This document shows positions 1-11,844 of a DNA stretch of 64,000 nucleotides, one piece after another. The stretch comes from Alphaproteobacteria bacterium (GTDB lineage: Bacteria > Pseudomonadota > Alphaproteobacteria > UBA8366 > Aestuariispiraceae). Position numbers and translations under genes: made by a program. The first letter of the stretch is position 1; every line of letters begins with the position of its first letter. The notes beneath the pieces are model-generated. The model was given only the letters and a program-made list of their open reading frames with translations, was not told where the DNA came from and made no database searches. The DNA is taken from NCBI GenBank assembly GCA_030065235.1, contig JASJDC010000010.1:1-64000 (forward strand), given 5' to 3'.

Positions 1-415
1 CTGAGTCGGGCTGGTCTGGCTCGGGCGCGCGCCGGGAAAGCCGCCGACACCGGGGCCCACCGAGCGCGATTGCGCCGAGGGATTCCTCAGCGTTCCGTTC
101 ATGCCGCCCTGCGGAGCGCCGCCAAGAACCCCATTGTGAATCCTACTGAGCGCCCCGTTGAGCGCCGTCTCCGTCGGGCCGGACGATCGCGTCGGGCTTC
201 AAGCCGTTGCGATACTGGAACCGCAGAAGCCCGCGCGTCGCATCGTCATCGAGATAGCCGGTCACGCCGCCTTAGGGCCGCGCCGCATCCCCCGTCCGAA
301 CCAAGGCGTTCTTCAACATCAGCACATCATCCGTCGATTCGAAGCGAAACCGGTCCACCGGCTTCGACAATCTCAACCAAGAGGCGCCGGCCCCAAATGC
401 GCGTTTCTGGATCAT
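1..415 (-). pseudogene. Broken peptidoglycan-binding-domain gene, running off the left edge
   Basis: On the minus strand an ATG at 415-413, preceded by AAGGAAG about 6 bases upstream, opens a frame reading MIQKRAFGAGASW, then a segment with VDRFRFESTDDVLMLKNAL. It stops at TAA (274-272). The same frame resumes at once with GGVTGYLDDDATRGLLRFQ and NGLKPDAIVRPDG. Near 168 the sense switches frame to ETALNGALSRIHNGVLGG, which stays open to base 1 with a Gly/Pro/Ser-rich tail. The order DVxxLKxAL, GYLDDxTRxxLxxFQ, NGLKxDGxxxPxGET is that of a peptidoglycan-binding type 1 repeat as found in large alphaproteobacterial surface proteins. It takes one in-frame stop and one frameshift to break it, so I call a pseudogene. 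Sequencing error is the alternative. Function cannot be inferred because the rest is outside the window. Confidence 0.55.
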
Positions 416-672
416 AACCGCTTCCTTTTGCATTATCCTATGGAAATCATCGGTAGTGTGGCGGGTTTGCGGACGAAAAAAGGCGACGCCTCGGAGCGCC
501 GCCGTGTCTGTGCCTAAGCCATTGACGTTATCGGATCGTCGGATTTGGCCGCCCGCATCGCCCGACTCACACGGGGCGATGCTCAATTTCGAGCGCATCC
601 TGACACGGGTTCAGGCTCCATGTCAAATATTTTGTTTGTTTGCAGTTAATTTGTTTTTCGGCCAGCATGAGC
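416..672. other. Intergenic region without a convincing gene
   Basis: About 260 bases between the broken gene and the atp terminator. Several ORFs cross it on both strands, but none has a ribosome site with a plausible protein. The stretch at 610-660 is AT-rich (TTTGTTTGTTTGC-like) and could carry the promoter of the minus-strand gene at 415, but I see no clear -35/-10 pair. Confidence 0.4.
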
Positions 673-703
673 GAAAAAGAAAACGGCCCCCGGATGGGAG
701 CCG
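673..703 (-). terminator. Rho-independent terminator after atpC
   Basis: Read on the minus strand, CGGCTCCC-ATCC-GGGGGCCG forms an 8-bp stem (one G-U pair) with a 4-base loop at 703-684, followed directly by TTTTCTTTTT (683-674). It lies about 80 bases beyond the atpC stop and ends the F1 ATP synthase operon. Confidence 0.85.
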
Positions 704-783
704 CTCGGGTCTCTTTAGAGAGTGGTTTGCAGGACGGGTCGGATCGGCGCGTTGGGTCCGTCCGAAGCGCCGCCGGAAGAAAA

Positions 784-1197
784 TCAGTAGGGCGGGGCCG
801 CGACCACCGCGCGCTTGGCTTCGGCCGAGGCGAGGGACAGTTCCAGCGCCGCGCGGACCTCGTCATTCGGCGCGATTGAGATATCGTCGCGCAAATCGCT
901 GATTTCGCGATCGACATCGGCGACGGTGACATCCTCCAGCGGGACCGCCATTTCGGCGATCACGGTGCAGCGTTCGGGCGTCACCTCGGCGAAACCGCCA
1001 TCGACATAGAGCCGTTGCGCCACCGCGCCGCCCTCAAAGACGCAGATCGCGCCCTGGCGGATTTGCGAGATCATCGGCGCGTGGCCGGCCATCACGCCGA
1101 GGTCGCCCTCTTCGCCGGGCAGGACCACCATCTCGACCTTTTCCGAGAGCAACAGGCGCTCGGGCGAGACCAGGTCAAAAGCCAGTTTGTCGGCCAT
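784..1197 (-). CDS. atpC: F1 ATP synthase epsilon subunit
   Basis: 137 aa. Epsilon is part of the F1 central stalk; it joins gamma to the c-ring and can inhibit ATP hydrolysis. The N-terminal beta-sandwich is clear (MADKLAFDLVSPERLLLS, then GEEGDLGVMAGHAPMI around residues 29-44), followed by the usual C-terminal helical part. The length fits the family. It is last of five F1 genes in the usual alphaproteobacterial order delta-alpha-gamma-beta-epsilon, 56 bases after atpD and followed by a terminator. F0 genes are not in the window, as expected for alphaproteobacteria where F0 and F1 are encoded separately. Confidence 0.97.
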   Translation of the reverse strand: MADKLAFDLVSPERLLLSEKVEMVVLPGEEGDLGVMAGHAPMISQIRQGAICVFEGGAVAQRLYVDGGFAEVTPERCTVIAEMAVPLEDVTVADVDREISDLRDDISIAPNDEVRAALELSLASAEAKRAVVAAPPY

Positions 1198-1253
1198 GGG
1201 GTCGTTCCTTCCGTCCGGATCGGCGCAGGTGTCGGCGTGTCGGCGGCGGCCCG

Positions 1254-2702
<1,449 letters not shown>

Positions 2703-2738
2703 TCATCCAACCGGGGCCGGTGAAGTTCACATTCATTG

Positions 2739-3650
2739 CTACAGCGCTTCGGCGCCGGAAATAATCTCGATCAGTTCTTTCGTGATCTGGGCCTGCCGCG
2801 ACCGGTTATAGGTGATCGACAATTGGCTGATCATGTCGCCCGCGTTCCGGGTCGCATTGTCCATCGCCGTCATCCGCGCGCCCTGCTCCGAGGCGAAACT
2901 TTCCTGCAGCGCCCGCAGAATCTGAATGCGCAGGTTGCGCGGCAGCAACGCGGCCAGGATCTTCTCTTCCTCCGGCTCGAAATCATAGACCGCGGCGGCG
3001 GTCGTGGGCCCTGCGGCCCCGGCGGCCCTGTCCTCGTCCTCATCCTCCGGCGCGTCCGGCGCCGAGAAGGGGATCAGTTGCAGCGGGGTCGGCTCTTGCG
3101 TCAGCACGGATACGAATTTGTTGTAATAGACCGTGCAGATGTCGAATTCGCCGTCTTCGAACATCGTCGTGATCTTGGTCGCAACCGTCGCCGCGCCGTC
3201 GAAGCTGGGCGCCGGTTTCGACAGTTCCTCGAAGACGCCGACCGTGATCTTCGCGAACTCACGGCGCAGCAGGCCCACGCCTTTGCGCCCGACGATCATC
3301 AATTTGACTGTCTTGCCTTCGCCCCGCATCCGTTCGATGTCGTGGCGCACCGTCCGCGCGATGGCGCCGTTGAAGCCGCCGCAAAGACCGCGATCCGAGG
3401 TCACGACAACGAAAAGATGAACATCTTCCTTGCCTGTGCCGACCATCATCGGCGGCGCGCCTTCGACCGGCGCGCCCGCCGCCAGGGACCCGAGCATCCG
3501 CTCCATGCGTTCCGCGTAGGGCCGCGAGGCTTCCGCCATTTCCTGCGCACGACGCAATTTCGCCGCCGCGACCATTTTCATGGCCGAGGTGATGCGCTGC
3601 GTCGACTTGACGCTGGCGATCCGGGCTTTGAGTTCTTTCAGACTGGCCAT
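2739..3650 (-). CDS. atpG: F1 ATP synthase gamma subunit
   Basis: 303 aa. Gamma is the rotating shaft of F1. It has the family N-terminal helix [18 protein letters not shown] followed by [18 protein letters not shown], the signature [10 protein letters not shown] at about residues 89-98, and the C-terminal helix [15 protein letters not shown] plus [16 protein letters not shown]. An acidic, Ala-rich loop ([16 protein letters not shown]) near residue 200 is an insertion seen in alphaproteobacterial gammas; here it is rather long and acidic. It is placed between atpA (77 bases upstream) and atpD. Confidence 0.98.
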   Translation of the reverse strand: MASLKELKARIASVKSTQRITSAMKMVAAAKLRRAQEMAEASRPYAERMERMLGSLAAGAPVEGAPPMMVGTGKEDVHLFVVVTSDRGLCGGFNGAIARTVRHDIERMRGEGKTVKLMIVGRKGVGLLRREFAKITVGVFEELSKPAPSFDGAATVATKITTMFEDGEFDICTVYYNKFVSVLTQEPTPLQLIPFSAPDAPEDEDEDRAAGAAGPTTAAAVYDFEPEEEKILAALLPRNLRIQILRALQESFASEQGARMTAMDNATRNAGDMISQLSITYNRSRQAQITKELIEIISGAEAL

Positions 3651-3727
3651 GACGACGGTCTACTTTCCGCTGTCCCGATGAGAAGGTTCCTGATACGCCG
3701 ATCCTGGTCGGGCGGGGCGCAAAGCGC

Positions 3728-5257
<1,530 letters not shown>

Positions 5258-5261
5258 GGTC

Positions 5262-5816
5262 CTAAGCCCCCTTCATCGCAAGCTTGAGTTTTTGGAGTTG
5301 CGTAGCCAGCGAGGCGTCGATCATGCGACTGCCCACTTTGACCACAAGACCGCCGATCAACGACGGGTCCGTCTTATGTTCGATCGCGACCGTGCCCGCG
5401 ACCACCTTGTTCAGCGCGTCGGTCACCGCCTGGACCTGCTCTTCGTTGAGCGGACGAGCCGAGGTGACCTCGGCAGTGATCTCGCCGCGCCGGCGCGCCA
5501 ATTCCGCGAGAAAGGCCGACGCCATCGGCCCCAACGCGAAGAGACGGCGTTTCGACGCGACATAGCCGACGAATTTGCGGGTCAGCTCAGAGGCCCCGGA
5601 TTTCTCTAACACGGCGGCGATCGCCTTGCTTTGATCGGCGCGCGAGATGACCGGGCTGCGCACCATGCGGCGCAGATCGTCGCTTTCCGCCATCAGTTGT
5701 TGGATGCCGCGCAGATCTTCCGCAACCGGATCAAGCGCCTTTTGCTCGTCAGCGAGATCAAACAGCGCGCGCGCATAGCGCTCGGCGATTTCGTTCACAC
5801 CAGCTTTTGCAGCCAC
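5262..5816 (-). CDS. atpH: F1 ATP synthase delta subunit
   Basis: 184 aa from a GTG at 5816. Delta is the peripheral-stalk connector between F1 and b subunits. The family N-terminus [16 protein letters not shown] and the C-terminal segment [25 protein letters not shown] are clear. An in-frame ATG exists upstream at 5885 (207 aa product), but the added residues do not resemble the family. The GTG start has AGGGGA upstream, gives the usual length and places family homology at residues 6-10. This is the first gene of the atpHAGDC operon, with a promoter about 130 bases upstream. Confidence 0.93.
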   Translation of the reverse strand: MAAKAGVNEIAERYARALFDLADEQKALDPVAEDLRGIQQLMAESDDLRRMVRSPVISRADQSKAIAAVLEKSGASELTRKFVGYVASKRRLFALGPMASAFLAELARRRGEITAEVTSARPLNEEQVQAVTDALNKVVAGTVAIEHKTDPSLIGGLVVKVGSRMIDASLATQLQKLKLAMKGA

Positions 5817-5942
5817 GTCGCGGAGATCCCCTGGGTTATTCTGAACTGTGCGGGCGCAACCCTGAACCGGATCGGCTATGCACATAAAGATAGCCTGCGC
5901 CCGCCTAAGGCGAGCGCGACGCCTTCCTTTCCATGGCCGCCG

Positions 5943-5970
5943 TTTATAGGGACCGGGCGGGGCCGTGCAA
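5943..5970 (-). promoter_or_regulatory. Candidate sigma-70 promoter of the atpHAGDC operon
   Basis: On the minus strand TTGCAC (5970-5965), a 16-base spacer and TATAAA (5948-5943). This is a near-consensus housekeeping promoter in otherwise GC-rich DNA. Transcription would start near 5936 and leave a leader of about 120 bases before the GTG of atpH. Confidence 0.7.
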
Positions 5971-6032
5971 GCCTTTTCAGCCCGATTTCAGACAGAATCA
6001 GAGATTCGCAAGCGCCCGTTCGAGATCGCGTC

Positions 6033-7028
6033 TCACGCAAACGAAATCGCGTGAAGGGTCATTTCGGTCACCTTGCCCCGCATGGCGACGGGGCCCTGCG
6101 ATTCAGCGCGCATGTCGGCGGGCAACTCCAAACTCCGAAGGAGATCGTCGGAGATCAAAACCGATCGCCCGAGCGTGCGGCACGCCTGTCCAATGCGGGC
6201 GGTGACGTTGACCGCGTCGCCGACAAAGACGAACTCTTTCTTCGCCGAGCCCATTTCACCCGTTACGACCGGCCCAAGATGCAATCCGGCCCGAAAAGTC
6301 GGGGCCTCGCCGTAGGACGCCACGAAACTGTCGGCCTGCGCCTCCAGCGCGCGTTCCGCATCCCGGACCGCGGCCAAGCATTGCGCGTCTTTCAGACCGA
6401 TCTCGATCGGCCAGGACACAACCACCTCGTCGCCGACATAGCGATGAATTTCCCCTTGATGCGCCAGGATCGGATCGGTGATATCGACATAGAATTGGTT
6501 CAGCATCCGGTGGAAGGTCAGATCCCCCAATGCGTCGGTCAGGCGTGTGCTGCCCACCATGTCGAGAAACAGGAAGACGCGGTCCTCCTGGATCGGCTTG
6601 TGATAGCGGCCGGTAATGAACCGCACCAGGGTGCGCGGCCCCAACAGCCGGTGGATCGCAAAAATAAAATTGAAGATGAAGGAGGCGGTAAGAGAAAACG
6701 CGATATCGCCGTATAGGACACCGACGAATTGGGTCAACGAGATATCTTCGTTCGGCGCTACCAGATGCTGTGAGACCAGGGCGAACAGGGCGATTCCTGC
6801 GTAGATCACCGTCTTGAGCGAAAGCGAGACAAGGAAACTCTGAGCTCGAAAGAACCGCGCCCACAAGCCTTCGGCAAGATAGGTCTCAAACGCCGCCACA
6901 GACCCTGCAATGACGGCGCCGACATAGATCCCGCGTATGGCGGTGAAGACGCCAACTCCCAGATTGTACCAAGTGTAGACAATGCCGACCAAAGCGCCGC
7001 AGATGGCGAAGATGATCACGCGTTTCAT
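6033..7028 (-). CDS. Membrane-anchored class III adenylate/guanylate cyclase
   Basis: 331 aa. The N-terminal half has four or five hydrophobic segments (for example VIIFAICGALVGIVYTW at 4-20, and stretches near 35-45, 65-85, 105-125). The cytoplasmic C-terminal domain from about residue 150 is a class III nucleotide cyclase: VFLFLDMVGSTRLTD holds the first metal Asp, HRYVGDEVVVSWP the second, and KKEFVFVGDAVNVTARI the substrate and transition-state region. It probably makes cAMP; the base specificity cannot be read safely. It follows priA by 34 bases on the same strand and precedes atpH, but the atp operon has its own promoter. No ligand-binding sensor domain is visible beyond the membrane part. 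Confidence 0.88.
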   Translation of the reverse strand: MKRVIIFAICGALVGIVYTWYNLGVGVFTAIRGIYVGAVIAGSVAAFETYLAEGLWARFFRAQSFLVSLSLKTVIYAGIALFALVSQHLVAPNEDISLTQFVGVLYGDIAFSLTASFIFNFIFAIHRLLGPRTLVRFITGRYHKPIQEDRVFLFLDMVGSTRLTDALGDLTFHRMLNQFYVDITDPILAHQGEIHRYVGDEVVVSWPIEIGLKDAQCLAAVRDAERALEAQADSFVASYGEAPTFRAGLHLGPVVTGEMGSAKKEFVFVGDAVNVTARIGQACRTLGRSVLISDDLLRSLELPADMRAESQGPVAMRGKVTEMTLHAISFA

Positions 7029-7062
7029 CCACCGTCTCCCGATCTGTCGCCGCCCCGCTCAC

Positions 7063-9303
7063 TCACATAAAACTGTAGGGATCGATGTCCAACTCCAGAC
7101 GCACTTTGCCGGAAAGGTCGACGCGACCGAACCAGTCCGCGATTACCTTTTGGATCCGCACCGACTTGCGGGTCTTCAACAACAGCCGGCGTCGGAAGCG
7201 GCCGCGCAGCAGCGACAGCGGCGCCGGCGCCGGGCCGAGCACCGCGACGCCGTCCGCATGCGGCGCGGCGCGCGCCAGGGCCTTGGCGGCATGATCGGCC
7301 GCCGCCTCGTCGACGCTGGAGACGATGATCCCGGCCAAGCGACCGACGGGCGGAAAGGCGAAAGCGCGGCGCGCCGCGATCTCCGCCTCCAGAAACCCGT
7401 CTCGGTCATGCTGCGCCAGCGCCTGAAAGACCGGCGCGTCCGGTTCCGCGGTCTGCAGGATCACAAGTCCCGGCTTGCCGGCCCGCCCGGCGCGCCCGCC
7501 GACCTGATGCAGCAATTGATAGCTGCGCTCGGCGGCGCGCAGATCGCCGCCCTTCAGACCCAGATCCGCGTCGACGACCCCGACCAGCGTCAGATTCGGG
7601 AAGTGATAGCCTTTGGCGACGATCTGGGTCCCGATGACGAGGTCGGTTTCGCCTTCGGCCATGCGCGCGACGAAGGCGGCGGCGTCGGCCGGGCTGTGGA
7701 TCGTGTCCGAGGTCACAAGCTCGATTCGCGCTTCCGGCAAAAACGCCGCCGCCTCCTCGTATAGGCGCTCGACGCCCGGGCCGCAGGCCGCGAAACTCTC
7801 CTCGTCGCCGCATTCGGGACAGGCGGCCGGCATCCGGGCGTTGTAGCCGCAATGATGACATTGAAGCCGCTTGGTGAAGCGATGCTCGACCAGCCAAGCT
7901 GCGCAATTGGGACAGTTCAGGCGATGGCCGCAGGTCCGGCACAGGGTCAGCGGGGCGTAACCCCGCCGGTTCAGGAACAGCATCGCTTGGTCGCCGGCCT
8001 CCAGCGTCTCCTCCAACGCCCGGCGCAGCGTCGGGGACAGCCATTGCTGGCGGCCGGGCTTGTCCTTCGTCACATCGACGATCTGAACAGCGGGCAATTC
8101 CGCGCCAGCGTGGCGTTCCGGCAAATGCACGCTCTTATATTTGCCCTCTTGCGCATTGACGACCGTCTCCAAGGATGGCGTCGCCGAGACCAGGATCACC
8201 GGACATTCGGCCAGCCGCGCCCGCACCACCGCCATGTCCCGCGCGTGATAATGGACGCCGTCATCCTGCTTGAAGGCGCTTTCATGTTCTTCATCGACCA
8301 CGATCAGGCCGAGATCGGGAAAGGGCAGGTGCAGGGCCGAGCGTGCGCCGACGACGATCCGCGCCTTGCCTTCGGCGACCGCCCGCCAAGTGCGCCGGCG
8401 CGCACCCTGGGTCAGGTCGGAATGCCATTCCGCCGGCGCGGCGCCGAATCGCCGCTCGAACCGGTCGAGCCACTGCACCGACAGCGCGATCTCCGGCACC
8501 AGCACCAGGACCTGGCGGCCTTCGGCCAGGGCCTCGGCGATCGCCTCGTAATAGACTTCGGTCTTGCCGGCGCCGGTGACGCCGTCCAGCAGGGCGGCGT
8601 CGAAGCGACGCGCCGCGACCAGGCCGCGCAGGATCGTCGCCGCCTCGGTTTGCGCGGATGACAGGCGCGGCGTCTCGGCGGCGGGATCAGGCGGCGCGAA
8701 CCGGGCCTCGTCGGGAATCTGTACGGTCGCCAACCCGCCCAACTCCGCCAGCTTTTTCACCACCGACGCGCTGACGCCCGCCGCTTCGGCCAATTCGCCA
8801 GCGGATCGGGCGAAGCCGTCCTGGGCGGCCGCGATCACGCGCCGCCGCGCCCCGGTCATCTTGATCTCCGGCGCGGTCTCGGCGGCGGTATAGGCGATGC
8901 GGACGCGCGGCGGGGCCAAGGCGCCCGGCGCGCTCATCGCCATGCGCAGGACGGCGCCCGGCGGGGAGAGGTAGTAGCCGCTCACCCAGTCGACGAACGC
9001 CCGATTCGCCGCAGGCAGCGGCGGAATTGGGAGAAGCGCGATCACATCCTTGATTTTCGCCTCATCGAGCGCCGCGTCCGTCGATGGGCCCCAGATCACG
9101 CCGGAGACCTGGCGCGCGCCAAGCGGCACGGTCACGAAAGCGCCGATTTCACAAGCGATATCAACGGGCAAGCGATAGTCAAACGCCCCGGCCAACGGCA
9201 AGGGCAACAGCACCTGGACCCGCTGGCCGGGGCCGAGCGCGGCCACAACGCCGTCGGCCGCGTCAAATGCTTGCGTCTGCGATGTGGCGTCCACCGGTGG
9301 CAT
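7063..9303 (-). CDS. priA: Primosomal protein N' (replication restart helicase PriA)
   Basis: 746 aa. PriA binds stalled forks and reloads the replicative helicase. The order of domains fits: N-terminal DNA-binding region starting at VQVLLPLPLAGAFDYRLP, superfamily 2 helicase with Walker A LLDGVTGAGKTEVYYEAI, Walker B VDEEHESAFKQDD, then a zinc module with eight Cys (CRTCGHRLNCPNCAAWL and CHHCGYN ... CPECG), and the motif HQVGGRAGRAGKPG. The length is normal for the family. It is the first gene of a minus-strand run with the cyclase. It shares a short divergent intergenic region with the transaldolase gene. Confidence 0.97.
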   Translation of the reverse strand: MPPVDATSQTQAFDAADGVVAALGPGQRVQVLLPLPLAGAFDYRLPVDIACEIGAFVTVPLGARQVSGVIWGPSTDAALDEAKIKDVIALLPIPPLPAANRAFVDWVSGYYLSPPGAVLRMAMSAPGALAPPRVRIAYTAAETAPEIKMTGARRRVIAAAQDGFARSAGELAEAAGVSASVVKKLAELGGLATVQIPDEARFAPPDPAAETPRLSSAQTEAATILRGLVAARRFDAALLDGVTGAGKTEVYYEAIAEALAEGRQVLVLVPEIALSVQWLDRFERRFGAAPAEWHSDLTQGARRRTWRAVAEGKARIVVGARSALHLPFPDLGLIVVDEEHESAFKQDDGVHYHARDMAVVRARLAECPVILVSATPSLETVVNAQEGKYKSVHLPERHAGAELPAVQIVDVTKDKPGRQQWLSPTLRRALEETLEAGDQAMLFLNRRGYAPLTLCRTCGHRLNCPNCAAWLVEHRFTKRLQCHHCGYNARMPAACPECGDEESFAACGPGVERLYEEAAAFLPEARIELVTSDTIHSPADAAAFVARMAEGETDLVIGTQIVAKGYHFPNLTLVGVVDADLGLKGGDLRAAERSYQLLHQVGGRAGRAGKPGLVILQTAEPDAPVFQALAQHDRDGFLEAEIAARRAFAFPPVGRLAGIIVSSVDEAAADHAAKALARAAPHADGVAVLGPAPAPLSLLRGRFRRRLLLKTRKSVRIQKVIADWFGRVDLSGKVRLELDIDPYSFM

Positions 9304-9350
9304 CGGATAGATTCCCGACCGTAATGGGGTTCAGAGCCAACGGCGTTGTT

Positions 9351-9380
9351 TTGACGCCGCCTCCGGCTCGCTTTCAGAAT
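9351..9380 (+). promoter_or_regulatory. Possible promoter of the transaldolase-DUF484-xerC run
   Basis: TTGACG at 9351-9356 and CAGAAT at 9375-9380 with an 18-base spacer, about 30 bases before the ATG at 9413. It is the only reasonable pair in the divergent priA/tal gap. The -10 element is weak. Confidence 0.4.
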
Positions 9381-9412
9381 AGACCGAACCGAAGAGACGG
9401 AAGACCGCCGCC

Positions 9413-10066
9413 ATGAAGTTTTTTATCGATACCGCCGAGATAGACGAGATTCGGGATTTAGCGGCAACGGGCCTGGTCGACGGAGTGACCACCAACCCGT
9501 CCCTGATCGCCAAGAGCGGGCGGAACTTCCTCGATGTGGTGGCCGAGATCTGCGATGTGGTCGACGGCCCGGTCAGCGCCGAATGCGTGGCGCTCGACCA
9601 CGAGACCATGCTGAAGGAAGGCCGGAAGCTGGCCGAGATCGCCGACAATATCGCGGTCAAAGTGCCGCTGACGCCGGACGGGCTGAAGACCTGCCGCGTG
9701 CTTGCGGAGGGGGGGACCATGGTCAATGTCACCCTCTGCTTCTCCGCCGCACAGGCCCTGCTGGCGGCGAAGGCGGGCGCGACCTTCATTTCGCCTTTCG
9801 TCGGGCGGCTGGACGATATCGGTCAGGACGGATTGAGCCTGATCGCGGAGATTTGCGAAATCTATGCAAACTACGACTTCCCGACCGAGGTGCTGGTCGC
9901 CTCGGTGCGCGGGCCGCTTCATGTCGCCGCCGCAGCGCGGATGGGCGCGGGCGTCGCGACCCTGCCGCCGAACGTGCTACGCGCCATGTTCAAACACCCG
10001 CTGACCGACAAGGGTCTGGCCGCCTTCCTGGATGATTGGGCCAAGACCGGCCAAACGATCCTATAG
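9413..10066 (+). CDS. tal: Transaldolase of the TalC/MipB-FSA small family
   Basis: 217 aa, the length of the small transaldolase/fructose-6-phosphate aldolase family. It begins [30 protein letters not shown] is the family signature and the Schiff-base lysine lies in [13 protein letters not shown] (about residue 84). The two residues that separate the activities point to transaldolase: SAECVA has Glu where E. coli FsaA has Gln59, and SPFVGRLDD has Phe where FsaA has Tyr131. I therefore infer transfer of dihydroxyacetone units in the pentose phosphate pathway rather than aldol cleavage. Homologues are often annotated fsa. It is first of three plus-strand genes. Confidence 0.93.
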   Translation: MKFFIDTAEIDEIRDLAATGLVDGVTTNPSLIAKSGRNFLDVVAEICDVVDGPVSAECVALDHETMLKEGRKLAEIADNIAVKVPLTPDGLKTCRVLAEGGTMVNVTLCFSAAQALLAAKAGATFISPFVGRLDDIGQDGLSLIAEICEIYANYDFPTEVLVASVRGPLHVAAAARMGAGVATLPPNVLRAMFKHPLTDKGLAAFLDDWAKTGQTIL

Positions 10067-10097
10067 CCTGCGGCGCGTTGAAAAGGGGCGAGCGCGT

Positions 10098-10835
10098 ATG
10101 ACCGCGAAGAGCGACAAGGCGAAGACGAAGGCGAAATCGGCGCCCCCGGCGATCACCGAAGATCAGGTGCTGGCCTATCTGCGCGCCAATCCGTCCTTCC
10201 TCACCGACAATATCGAGACGCTGTCGCAAATCGCCTCGCCCGAACGGCCGCTTGGCGAGGGAGTGGTCGATCTGCAGCAAGCGATGATCGGCCGGCTGCG
10301 CAAACAAGTGAAACAGACCGAGGATGTCGCGCGGGTGCTGATCGACACCAGCCGCGACAATCTCTCGACCATGGCGCGGATCCATGAATGCGTCTTGTCG
10401 CTGCTCGACGCGCATTCATTCGAGGAGCTGATCCAGCGGGCGACGGTCGATCTGGGCGTCTTGCTGGATGTTGATGTCGCCGTCCTCTGCGTCGAATCCA
10501 ATGACGCGTTCGGCCTGCCCTTGCCGGCGCTGAAACTGCTGCCGGCCGGATCGGTCGACGCCTATATCGGTCGGATGCAATCGATCCTGTTGCAGAAAGA
10601 AGTCTCGTCAGACCCGGCGATTTTCGGCGAGGCCGCGCCGATGATCCATTCTCACGCCATGGTTCGGCTAAAGGTCGCAGAGGACGCTCCGCCCGCCATG
10701 CTGGCCTTCGGCAGCCGCGAGCCGGCGCGGTTCCATGGCGGCCAGGCGACGGAGCTGTTGAGCTTTTTGGCCCATGTGCTGGAGAAGCTGATGCGGGTCT
10801 GGCTCGACCTGCCTGGCGATCTGGACGAGGACTGA
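10098..10835 (+). CDS. DUF484 family protein
   Basis: 245 aa from the ATG at 10098, which has AAAAGGGG upstream; an earlier in-frame ATG at 10032 lies inside the preceding gene and is rejected. The family (DUF484, GAF-like fold) is recognised from ITEDQVLAYLRANPSFL near residue 21 and the central VVDLQQAMIGRLRKQ helix. Its biochemical role is unknown. In many proteobacteria it sits directly before xerC, as here (12-base gap), suggesting a link to chromosome-dimer resolution or simply shared transcription. The N-terminus is Lys-rich (KSDKAKTKAKS). Confidence 0.9.
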   Translation: MTAKSDKAKTKAKSAPPAITEDQVLAYLRANPSFLTDNIETLSQIASPERPLGEGVVDLQQAMIGRLRKQVKQTEDVARVLIDTSRDNLSTMARIHECVLSLLDAHSFEELIQRATVDLGVLLDVDVAVLCVESNDAFGLPLPALKLLPAGSVDAYIGRMQSILLQKEVSSDPAIFGEAAPMIHSHAMVRLKVAEDAPPAMLAFGSREPARFHGGQATELLSFLAHVLEKLMRVWLDLPGDLDED

Positions 10836-10847
10836 TCCGGACGAGCC

Positions 10848-11834
10848 ATGGCGACGCCAGCGCCCGATACAGACCAGACCGGCGCAAACCCGCCCGACTT
10901 AGAACCGATCGCACCCGACCTGCAACAGGCCTTTACCGAATTTACGCAGTGGCTGTCCGTTGAGCGCCGCTACTCGCCGCTCACCGTTGACGGTTACGGC
11001 CGAGACCTGTGCGATTTTCTGGGTTTTCTCGGCGCTCATCTCGGCGCGCCGCCGACCCTTCACGCGCTCGAGACGCTGAGACCGATGGATTTCCGCGCCT
11101 GGCTGGCCGAGCGTAATGGACGGTCGGGCCGCCGCCGGGTCGGCGCGGCGAGCAACGCCCGGGCGCTGTCGGCGATCCGTACGTTCTTCAAATGGCTGGA
11201 AAAGACCGGCCGCGGGACCAATCACGCGATCCGCGCGGTGAGGGGGCCGAAGAAACCCCAGAATGTGCCGAAAGCGCTCTCGAGCACGGACGCAGATCAG
11301 GTGATCGACACGATCGGCGACTTCGCCTCGGAACCCTGGATCGGGGCGCGCGATACGGCCTTGGCGACGTTGCTCTACGGCGCGGGGCTGCGGATCGCCG
11401 AAGCGCTGTCGCTGGACCGGTCTGTCCTGCCTCTCGGCGAGTCGATCCGGGTCCTGGGGAAAGGCGGCAAGGAACGCATCGTCCCGATCCTGCCGGTGGT
11501 AGCGGCGGCGATCGACGCCTATATCCGCCTTTGCCCCTATCGCCCGGGCTATAACGCCCCCCTGTTCCTGGGGGCCCGCGGCAAACGGCTAAACCCGGCG
11601 ATCGCGCAGAAGGCGATGCGACAGGTCCGAACGGCGCTCGGCCTGCCCGACAGCGCGACGCCGCACGCGCTGCGCCATAGTTTTGCGACCCATCTTCTGG
11701 CGGGCGGCGGCGATCTGCGCGCGATCCAGGAGCTGCTCGGCCACGCCTCGCTCGCCAGCACCCAACGCTATACCCAGGTCGACGCCGCCGCCCTGAACGA
11801 AGCCTACGTCAAGGCGCATCCCCGCGCGCGCTGA
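10848..11834 (+). CDS. xerC: Tyrosine recombinase XerC
   Basis: 328 aa. XerC with XerD resolves chromosome dimers at dif. The N-terminal SAM-like core-binding domain contains FTQWLSVERRYSPLTVDGY. The catalytic residues are all present: Arg182 (LYGAGLRIAEALS), Lys205 (VLGKGGKER), His273-x-x-Arg276 (PHALRHSFATH), His299 (LLGHAS) and the nucleophile Tyr308 (STQRYTQ). The chromosomal context with DUF484 fits XerC rather than a mobile-element integrase. It converges on the DddP-like gene with a gap of only 10 bases. Confidence 0.95.
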   Translation: MATPAPDTDQTGANPPDLEPIAPDLQQAFTEFTQWLSVERRYSPLTVDGYGRDLCDFLGFLGAHLGAPPTLHALETLRPMDFRAWLAERNGRSGRRRVGAASNARALSAIRTFFKWLEKTGRGTNHAIRAVRGPKKPQNVPKALSSTDADQVIDTIGDFASEPWIGARDTALATLLYGAGLRIAEALSLDRSVLPLGESIRVLGKGGKERIVPILPVVAAAIDAYIRLCPYRPGYNAPLFLGARGKRLNPAIAQKAMRQVRTALGLPDSATPHALRHSFATHLLAGGGDLRAIQELLGHASLASTQRYTQVDAAALNEAYVKAHPRAR

Positions 11835-11844
11835 GAGCTCCATC

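Noticed and set aside
5817-5885. ATG at 5885 as the start of atpH
   Set aside because: The extra 23 residues (MCIADPVQGCARTVQ...) do not resemble delta subunits and the GTG at 5816 gives the usual family length with a ribosome site.
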